From assembly GCA_024226515.1 (NCBI GenBank), contig JAAELQ010000008.1, positions 62,001-126,000 of the forward strand: DNA of 64,000 nt, written 5' to 3'. This stretch comes from a bacterium. GTDB lineage: Bacteria > Acidobacteriota > Polarisedimenticolia > Polarisedimenticolales > Polarisedimenticolaceae. The notes beneath the pieces were generated by a model. The model was not told the DNA's origin, made no database searches, and saw nothing but the letters and a program-made list of their open reading frames with translations. Position 1 is the first letter of the stretch. Each line of letters begins with the position of its first letter. Position numbers and translations under genes: made by a program. This document shows positions 43,801 to 48,835 of the stretch, piece after piece.

Positions 43801-44156
43801 CTCGTCCATCCGCTGACCCGCACGCCGTCCGCTCCGTACGTGCGCCGGATCGGGCGGCCTCCGTCGAGCGGCATCGTGTACAACTCGGTCGGTCCCTCGT
43901 AGCGGGCGGCGAAGGCCACGGTCGCGCCGTCGGGCGAGATTGCGGGCTGACTCTCGGAGGCCGCGTGACTCGTCAGACGCCGCGCCGCGCCGCCCGCGAC
44001 CGGGACCTTCCACAGGTCTCCCTCCGCCACGAACAACAGCGTCTCTCCGTGCAGCGCGGGCTGGCGGTAGTAGCCCTGCGGGCCGGCAAACGCGGCGCCG
44101 CCGGCCAGGGCGATCACGAGCAGCAGGACGGCGGGACGAGGCGACGGAAAACGCAT
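40851..44156 (-). CDS. Exported tricorn-like serine protease
   Basis: An 1101-residue protein with a clear signal peptide (residues 1-25, LLLVIALAGGAAFAGPQ), so periplasmic, unlike the cytosolic archaeal tricorn. Order: two WD40-like/PD40 beta-propellers (SPDGATVAFAARYEGPTELY onwards to about 540), a linker with a Lys/Asp/Glu-rich run (KKGKKKKKKDED near 580), a tricorn C1 domain, a PDZ domain (GVDVREGDVIESINGTP) and the S41-like catalytic domain. Catalytic His759 (GELSALHIFVRG) and Ser986 followed by Asp987 (ERTASDGEAF) correspond in spacing to H746, S965 and D966 of Thermoplasma tricorn; IEGHGVEPD near the end supplies the acidic residue. It should cut oligopeptides about 6-12 residues long. 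Convergent with the propeller kinase, with shared terminator. Confidence 0.9.
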   Translation of the reverse strand: MRFPSPRPAVLLLVIALAGGAAFAGPQGYYRQPALHGETLLFVAEGDLWKVPVAGGAARRLTSHAASESQPAISPDGATVAFAARYEGPTELYTMPLDGGRPIRRTYGADGVRVSGWTSDGRVMYSTETFSTLPAWQLVTLDVGRDTVAGTPQRIPLAQAADGWYGDDGTLFFTRLHFQGSHTKRYKGGTAQNIWRFAEGDEEARPLTADHAGTSKRPMVWNGRVYFVSDRDGTMNLWSMLPDGGDKRQHTTHSGWDVASPDLEGGRIAYKVGADIRIYDIAAARDRAVDITLDSDLDQTRENWVASPMDYMTSAHVSKTGDRVVLTARGRVFVAPLRQGRLVEATRKEGVRYREARFMPDGESLVALSDESGEVELWQLPANGVGDAAQLTENGSVLRWETLPSPDGKRVAHHDKDQRLFVYDVESDTDKLIEKNAVSGYSGLAWSPDGRWLAYSRSGGNLVSRVALYSVESGESTTITSERYESYSPAFSADGSWLYFLSERHLVSIVGSPWGNYQPEPYLDKTQKIFALALQDGLRSPFAPLDELHDPDANEKTSDEGASEDEEKKGKKKKKKDEDAVPVVIDLERIRDRLHEVSAPPGNYANLTVNDQGLFWTSRATGARQTSLVGAKITHEEFEVKTIVGEIGSYEMSGDGKKLLVRKGNALHVIPAAPAEASLDKTAVDLGAWKLSVIPEEEWRQMFVEAWRLERDYFYDRGMHGVDWPAMRDKYLPLVERVTSRGELADLLAQMVGELSALHIFVRGGDHRSGEDDIRPASLGAVLTRDEEAGGYRVGHVYRADPEDPDFRHPLRVPGVDVREGDVIESINGTPTLSVPDAHMLLRNQSGRQVLLRVKPADGGDARDAIVHPASGSSADNLRYHEWEYTRRLEVDRLGDGDIGYLHLRAMGGRNYTEWAKGYFPAFNRKGLIVDVRHNRGGNIDSWLLSRLLRRAWFGWNQHAGQAPMWNMQYAFRGHVVVLCNERTASDGEAFAEGIKRLDIGEVIGTRTWGGEIWLTSSNFLVDGGVATAAEFGVYGPQGEWLIEGHGVEPDIVVDNLPHATFNGRDAQLEAAVEWLQRKIEEEPVEDLLPPAFPDKSFDYN

Positions 44157-44272
44157 GGATCTTCTTCCTCCGGCGGGGCGCGACGGGTGGCTCCCGTCGC
44201 GGCCTCATACAATACCAACGTCTCGGAGGATTCGGGGTTTTGGTCTCCGGTGGGTTCTGCTAGCTTGAACTC

Positions 44273-44416
44273 ATGGCGCCCAAGAGCACGTGCTGCGAGA
44301 AGTTCAAGACGAAGGCCAAGGCTTGCAAGCAGTGCCCCGTCATGGCCGTCCTGACCAAGAAGAACCGCCGCAAGAGGCTGAAGAAGATCAAGAAGAAGCT
44401 GGCCCAGGCCGCCTGA
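44273..44416 (+). CDS. 47-residue Cys/Lys-rich microprotein
   Basis: ATG at 44273 to TGA at 44416. The sequence starts MAPKSTCCEKFKTKAKACKQ and continues CPVMAVLTKKNRRKRLKKIK: four cysteines in the pattern CC-x9-C-x2-C in the first half, a Lys/Arg-rich helix in the second. No signal peptide. It could bind a metal or a nucleic acid. A TAGCTT box ends 6 nt before the ATG, with no Shine-Dalgarno, and the next gene starts 10 nt after the stop, suggesting co-transcription with the GNAT-like gene. I recall similar CC/KAC-x2-C small proteins as unnamed families, so it is likely real although too short for most gene callers. Confidence 0.6.
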   Translation: MAPKSTCCEKFKTKAKACKQCPVMAVLTKKNRRKRLKKIKKKLAQAA

Positions 44417-44426
44417 GCCCGGCCCG

Positions 44427-45275
44427 ATGCATCCGGACTACACCGACCCCGTACGGCGCGCCGCGCTCTACCGTCTGCTCGACATCACCTGGCCCGGGGT
44501 CGCGCGCAAGATCGAGACCGCCGCACGATACGGCTGGAACTGGGACGAGCAGACCACACCTTTCGCCCGCTTCGACGGCGACCTGGCGCTGTCCCACGTC
44601 GGCGTCCTGGACCTCCCGCTGCTGCTCGACGGCGCGGAGCACCGCGTCGCCGGCGTGCACGCCGTGTGCACCGACCCCGGCCACCGTCGCCGCGGCCATT
44701 ACCGCGCCGTGATGGAGCACGCGCTGGAGTTCATCGACGCTCGCTGGAAGATCGCAAAGCTGCACTGCTCGCGCCCCGAGCTGTACGAGCCGTTCGGGTT
44801 CCGCGTCGTGCCGCTGAATCGCTTCGAGCTGTTTCGCTCCGGCGCCGGTAACGGCACCGCGCGCAAGCTCGGCGAGGCCGACCTGAACTGGATCCGTGAA
44901 CGACTGCAGACGCGGAGTCCGAGCTCCGTGCGCCACGCCGTGCTCGAGTCGGGCTGGTTGCTGGGCATCGACGAGGTGCTGTGGACCGGCGACCTCGACC
45001 ACCTGTACGCGGTCGACGACGACACGCTGGTCGCGTGGGACGCCGCGGGCGGTACGCTCAACCTCTACGAGGTGGCGACGCGCGGCGAGCCGGACCTCGA
45101 CACGCTGCTCGCGGCGTGCCCGTGGCCCTTCGAGCGCGTCGTGTTCTGGATCACCCCGGATCGATTCGCCCCCGAGGCGCGGCCGATCGACTGGCTCGCC
45201 GACGACATCCTGATGGTCCGCGGAGACTGGCCCGTCGAGGGCCCGTTCGCCATCTCGCCGCTGACCTCGCACTGA
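44427..45275 (+). CDS. GNAT-family acetyltransferase (Eis-like)
   Basis: A 282-residue cytoplasmic protein. The acetyl-CoA loop is VCTDPGHRRRGHYRAVMEHA (about residues 79-98, R-R-x-G-x-x form), preceded by a strand VAGVHAVC and followed by LHCSRPELYEPFGFRVVPL, the Y-E-x-F-G-F of GNAT beta-5. A second half (about 140-282) with WLADDILMVRGDW resembles the divergent second GNAT or sterol-carrier-like half of Eis proteins. It should acetylate an amine; substrate unknown. It starts 10 nt after the microprotein gene, which suggests a two-gene operon. Confidence 0.78.
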   Translation: MHPDYTDPVRRAALYRLLDITWPGVARKIETAARYGWNWDEQTTPFARFDGDLALSHVGVLDLPLLLDGAEHRVAGVHAVCTDPGHRRRGHYRAVMEHALEFIDARWKIAKLHCSRPELYEPFGFRVVPLNRFELFRSGAGNGTARKLGEADLNWIRERLQTRSPSSVRHAVLESGWLLGIDEVLWTGDLDHLYAVDDDTLVAWDAAGGTLNLYEVATRGEPDLDTLLAACPWPFERVVFWITPDRFAPEARPIDWLADDILMVRGDWPVEGPFAISPLTSH

Positions 45276-45321
45276 CGCCGGTATAGGATCGACGTCACAT
45301 TCGAGTTAGACTTCGGTTCGC

Positions 45322-46470
45322 ATGTCAAATCGTCGCGCACTACGGAGTCGCGCTTCGCATCCGATGCGGGCGTCCCTGAGGCTGGGCTTTGCTCTCCTCC
45401 TCCTCGCTTTGCCAACGGCGGCGGAGCAACGCCTTCCCGTACCGCTCGCCGACAATCCGAGACCGGTCTATCCGGAGATAGCCTTCGAGAAATCGATCGA
45501 CGGCGGTGTCAAGTTCATCGCGGTCGTCGACGTCGAGGGTCGCGTCGAACGGTTAGACATCGTGGAAGTGCCGCACGACGGGGTGGGGTTCGAGGAGGCG
45601 GTTCGCGTTGCGGTCTCCGCCTGGCGGTTCGAACCCGCGTTGCGGGAAGGAGAGCCCGTAGCTGCTTCGTATCGCGGGATCATCAACTTCGTCGCGACCC
45701 ACGCTGACCACGCGGGGCGCATGTACCCGGTGAGCAGCAGTGTTCTGTGGACGGAACTTCGAGCCGTCTTGCGCGAGCTCGGCCTATCGGCCCGAACGCG
45801 CGACAAGAAAAACGGCGTCCTCATCACGCGATCCAAGTCGATCGGCCGCAGGACACTTCCCGGTTTCCAGCCACCGGATGGAAGCCTCGTGCTTCTGGAA
45901 AGTGAGCTGCATGTGTTCGTTCCACCGTGGGCCGAGCCGGGCCGGTTGTATCTCGGTTCGATGAACGTGACCGAGAATCGCCAAAGTGGACGCGCCGGCA
46001 GAGGTTTCACCTATAACCTGGGCGCGGTGGAGAGCTGGCTGCTCGACCGACTCGATCAACACCTTGGCGTTCGTGGCCGGCTCATCCCCAGAAACGCCCC
46101 GGCTCGGCTACGCCTCGCAAACGAGCTGCAGCCGGGCAGCGTGCCGGAAGCCTGCCTGCAGCGCGTCGGGACCGCGCAGACCGGGCCGGATCTGTCGCTG
46201 CCGGAGACGATCGAGTCCAGCCGCATCGATCCGCTCTACCCCGCATCCGGCGCCGCGAGCAGGCAAACGGCACGCATCATCGTCGGGACGCAGATCCAAG
46301 AGGACGGTTGGGCCGGCCGACTGGAAGTCGTGAGGAGCGACAGTCGGAACCCGGAGTTCGGCGTATCGGCGATCCACACAGTCTCGTTCTGGCGGTACCG
46401 TCCGGCCGTCTCGAACGGATGTCCGGTTCCTGTCGATTTCACGGTCTTCGTGCAGTTCAAGATGCGTTAG
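45322..46470 (+). CDS. Exported protein with two TonB C-terminal-like domains (first of a tandem pair)
   Basis: A 382-residue protein with signal peptide (LRLGFALLLLALPTAAEQ; the start may instead be the internal ATG at residue 15). Two TonB_C-like domains: an N-terminal one (about 45-120, PVYPEIAFEKSIDGGVKFIA then VDVEGRVERLDIVEVP and AWRFEPALREGEPV) and a C-terminal one (about 290-380, SRIDPLYPASGAASR ... IQEDGWAGRLEVVRSDSRNP ... FWRYRPAVSNGCPV). The middle has a novel region with PPWAEPGRLYLGSMN. No membrane anchor or Pro-rich spacer, so it is not a working TonB and has no ExbB/D beside it. It shares overall order with the next gene, from which it is clearly a duplicate. A TAGACT box ends 9 nt before the ATG. 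Confidence 0.75.
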   Translation: MSNRRALRSRASHPMRASLRLGFALLLLALPTAAEQRLPVPLADNPRPVYPEIAFEKSIDGGVKFIAVVDVEGRVERLDIVEVPHDGVGFEEAVRVAVSAWRFEPALREGEPVAASYRGIINFVATHADHAGRMYPVSSSVLWTELRAVLRELGLSARTRDKKNGVLITRSKSIGRRTLPGFQPPDGSLVLLESELHVFVPPWAEPGRLYLGSMNVTENRQSGRAGRGFTYNLGAVESWLLDRLDQHLGVRGRLIPRNAPARLRLANELQPGSVPEACLQRVGTAQTGPDLSLPETIESSRIDPLYPASGAASRQTARIIVGTQIQEDGWAGRLEVVRSDSRNPEFGVSAIHTVSFWRYRPAVSNGCPVPVDFTVFVQFKMR

Positions 46471-46481
46471 GGCCCGGGCTG

Positions 46482-47669
46482 ATGGCACAACTCGCGCAAG
46501 TTTCCACTGTAGCCGTCCTACTCGCATTCGTCGGGGCGATCGCCGCCCAGCCCGGCGCGGTCGGGAAGAGGGCACACGACGCGCCGCTCGACGGCGCCGG
46601 CTCAGCGGCCGAGCAGTCGCCTCCGCAGCCGTTGCCCGACAACGCCGCCGCCGCCTACCCCGACCAGGCACTGGACCAATCGGTAGATGGAACCGTGGAG
46701 TTCGTCGCACTCGTCGATGCCGAGGGACGGGTCGAGCGCGTCGACGTGGTCGACGTGCCGCGCGAGGGGATGGGTTTCGAAGAGGCCGTCCGTGCCGCCG
46801 TGTCCAAGTGGTCGTTCATACCGTCGGTGCGCGATGGTACGCCCGTGGCTGCAACGTACCGTGGGGCGATCGACTTCGTCACGACATATCCGTCGGAGTG
46901 GGGGCGCATGTATCCGCTGAGCACCGACGAACTGTGGAAGGAGTTCCGCACGGTCCTGCGCAAGTCCGGTTTCGTGGTTCGCAGGAAGGACCGCAAAAAC
47001 GGCGTCGCGATCACGCATCTGAGGCGGATCGGCCATGAGACGATCCCCGGGCTCCGCCGGCCAGATGACGGGCGCCGAATCCTGGGAAGCCAGCTACACG
47101 CCTTCATTCCGCCGTGGGCCGAACCGGGGCGACTGTACCTCGGCTCGATGAACGAGACCGAGGACGCCGAACTCGGTCGTTCTTCGCGGGGCTACACGTA
47201 CAACATGGGGGTACTGGAGGGCTGGTTGCTCGACCGTCTCGACGAGCACCTGGGAACTCGGGGCCGACCGATTCCGAAGAACGCCGAGCCGCGCTTACGA
47301 CTGGCCAACGAGCTGCGCCCGGCGAGCGTGTCGCAGGGTTGTTTGGATGCCGGCGAACTTCTCCCGTACTGGTCGATCGATGCGAATCCGGAGGTCGTCG
47401 AATCGACGCGCATCAGTCCACTCTACCCACCGTTCTTGGTTGGGCAGGGCAAGACGGACTACGTCGCTGTGCGCGCCCTCGTGCAAGAAGACGGTTGGGC
47501 CGGCGACCTGGAGGTTGTGCACAGCACCGCTCCCGACTCGGAGTTCGAGGTGTCCGCGCTCCATACGGTGTCATTCTGGCGCTTCCGGCCGGCGAGGTCG
47601 GACGGCTGTCCGGTCTCGAGCCACGTGCCCGTCATCATCGAGTTCAAGAAGGGTGGGCGTGGTCCGTAA
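46482..47669 (+). CDS. Exported protein with two TonB C-terminal-like domains (second of a tandem pair)
   Basis: A 395-residue paralogue of the preceding gene, with the same three-part layout: TonB_C-like domain 1 (AYPDQALDQSVDGTVEFVAL, VDAEGRVERVDVVDVPREGM), middle region with FIPPWAEPGRLYLGSMNETE, and TonB_C-like domain 2 (STRISPLYPPFLVGQG, VQEDGWAGDLEVVHSTA, FWRFRPARSDGCPV). Signal peptide 1-22. The ATG at 46482 lies 11 nt after the neighbour's stop, so they form an operon. Shared middle motif DKKNGVLIT / DRKNGVAIT and PPWAEPGRLYLGSMN show the duplication. Possible role: periplasmic adaptor that engages receptors or peptidoglycan. Not recognised as a named family. Confidence 0.75.
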   Translation: MAQLAQVSTVAVLLAFVGAIAAQPGAVGKRAHDAPLDGAGSAAEQSPPQPLPDNAAAAYPDQALDQSVDGTVEFVALVDAEGRVERVDVVDVPREGMGFEEAVRAAVSKWSFIPSVRDGTPVAATYRGAIDFVTTYPSEWGRMYPLSTDELWKEFRTVLRKSGFVVRRKDRKNGVAITHLRRIGHETIPGLRRPDDGRRILGSQLHAFIPPWAEPGRLYLGSMNETEDAELGRSSRGYTYNMGVLEGWLLDRLDEHLGTRGRPIPKNAEPRLRLANELRPASVSQGCLDAGELLPYWSIDANPEVVESTRISPLYPPFLVGQGKTDYVAVRALVQEDGWAGDLEVVHSTAPDSEFEVSALHTVSFWRFRPARSDGCPVSSHVPVIIEFKKGGRGP

Positions 47670-47682
47670 CGCGCGCGGAACG

Positions 47683-47756
47683 TGGCTGAGGCGGGTGGAC
47701 TCGAACCACCATGACCTGATTAACAGTCAGGCAGGTTGCCATTACCTCACGCCTCA
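47683..47756 (-). tRNA. tRNA-Asn (anticodon GUU)
   Basis: Folds as a 74-nt cloverleaf on the minus strand including an encoded CCA: acceptor TGAGGCG/CGCCTCA with G discriminator, D-stem AGGT/ACCT, anticodon stem CCTGA/TCAGG around loop CTGTTAA (anticodon GTT), T-arm GGTGG-TTCGAGT-CCACC. The 3' end (plus 47683) is 13 nt from the stop of the convergent TonB_C-like gene. Confidence 0.95.
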
Positions 47757-47872
47757 ACGTCTGTTCCCAACCTAGGCCACGTTCCCGTCCCGGGCAAGAT
47801 CCATCGGGGACCGACGGAATTGTGAGTCGAGTGCTGCCACGCCGACCGCAGCGGCCTTGACGACCCGATGTG

Positions 47873-47897
47873 AGTGATGTAACTTCATGACATCACT
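47873..47897 (+). promoter_or_regulatory. Palindromic operator upstream of the VapBC-like pair
   Basis: AGTGATGT (47873-47880) and ACATCACT (47890-47897) are perfect inverted repeats with 9 nt between. The site ends 20 nt before the antitoxin ATG. Ribbon-helix-helix antitoxins bind such palindromes to repress their own operon. Confidence 0.5.
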
Positions 47898-47917
47898 TGA
47901 GGGGTCCCAGGTCTCCC

Positions 47918-48226
47918 ATGGCGACGAAAATGCACCGCCTGCAGATCTCCCTGCGTCACGAGCAGGCCCGCTTCCTGGAAGCCCGCGCACAACTGGACGG
48001 CGTCAGCATGGCCGAGGTCGTGCGCCGCCTGATCGACCGCGAGGTCGGTTCCGGGCTGTCCCCCGGGAACGCCGAGAGCCTGTGGGACATCGCCGGCATC
48101 GCCGAGGATCGCGCGCCGCTGATCGACGACGTGGCCGTCAGCGAGAACCCGGAGCTCTACTTGACCGGCGCCCCGACAGACTCGCGCCGAAAGAGCCGAT
48201 CGACGCGGCGCAAGCGACGGCCGTGA
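47918..48226 (+). CDS. Ribbon-helix-helix antitoxin of a PIN toxin pair
   Basis: A 102-residue protein. MHRLQISLRHEQARFLEARA then DGVSMAEVVRRLIDREVG (about residues 5-45) is a MetJ/Arc-type ribbon-helix-helix: a strand with Q-I-S-L, helix 1, S-M-A-E-V turn, helix 2. The acidic, flexible C-terminus (IDDVAVSENPELYLTGAPTD) is the usual toxin-embracing part, ending in a basic tail. ATG at 47918 is chosen over an upstream GTG at 47897 because it fits the RHH start. The toxin gene begins 1 nt after its stop. Predicted to neutralise the PIN toxin and autorepress via 47873-47897. Confidence 0.8.
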   Translation: MATKMHRLQISLRHEQARFLEARAQLDGVSMAEVVRRLIDREVGSGLSPGNAESLWDIAGIAEDRAPLIDDVAVSENPELYLTGAPTDSRRKSRSTRRKRRP

Positions 48227-48227
48227 C

Positions 48228-48647
48228 ATGGCGCAGCGCAGGGTCCTGATCGATACGGGGGCGATCTACGCCTTCGTCACGCGATCCGACAGGAACCACT
48301 CCGCCGCCCGGTCGTTCGTCGAGCGCTGGCTGAAGCGGCGGGGCGTATTCGTCCTGACGGACTCGGTGTTCGCCGAGACGATGACGCTGCTCAAGGTCCG
48401 CCTGGGTGCCCAGGTGGCGATCCGCGTCGGGCGCGAGCTGCGTGACAACCCGGCCTATGCGTGGACCACGCTGGGCTCGGACGGTGAGCGGGAAGCGTGG
48501 GAGATCTTCCGCAAGTACGACGACAAGGACTGGTCGTACACCGACTGCAGCCTGCTCGCGGTGTCACGTCGTTCGGGCGTCCGCGGCATCTTCGCGTTCG
48601 ACCGTCACTTCTCTCAGATGGACGGAGTCGAGCGGCTTCCGGAGTGA
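48228..48647 (+). CDS. PIN-domain ribonuclease toxin (VapC-like)
   Basis: A 139-residue PIN domain. The acidic metal site is present: D9 in VLIDTGAIYAF, E50 region in DSVFAETMTLLKVRLG, D105 in YTDCSLLAVSRR, and the last acidic residue in IFAFDRHF. It should be a Mg/Mn-dependent RNase acting on tRNA or rRNA when freed from its antitoxin. Starts 1 nt after the antitoxin stop, so the pair is translationally coupled. Located next to a tRNA gene, a common site for such modules. Confidence 0.88.
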   Translation: MAQRRVLIDTGAIYAFVTRSDRNHSAARSFVERWLKRRGVFVLTDSVFAETMTLLKVRLGAQVAIRVGRELRDNPAYAWTTLGSDGEREAWEIFRKYDDKDWSYTDCSLLAVSRRSGVRGIFAFDRHFSQMDGVERLPE

Positions 48648-48726
48648 CGCCCCCGGCCTCGGCCGTTGCTCGAGTCGGCAGACCGGCGAGGCGTGTATTC
48701 CGGACTTCCCCATGCCTGGCCGGGTC

Positions 48727-48756
48727 TTGTCAATCAGCTAAAAACTGGCGGATAAT
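48727..48756 (+). promoter_or_regulatory. Sigma-70-like promoter of the M1/DUF3857 operon
   Basis: TTGTCA (48727-48732), an 18-nt spacer, GATAAT (48751-48756), 79 nt upstream of the ATG at 48836. The stretch is more A+T-rich than its surroundings. Confidence 0.5.
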
Positions 48757-48835
48757 CGACCTTATTCGGCGCGGCGATGCCATCGAGGCGCGTCCTCGAT
48801 CGGTACGCCCCGGGACCGAGGTCGAGGAGGGGCAT

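Noticed and set aside
47757..47917. Attachment site or integrated element beside tRNA-Asn
   Set aside because: No integrase gene and no copy of the tRNA 3' end was found within the following genes.
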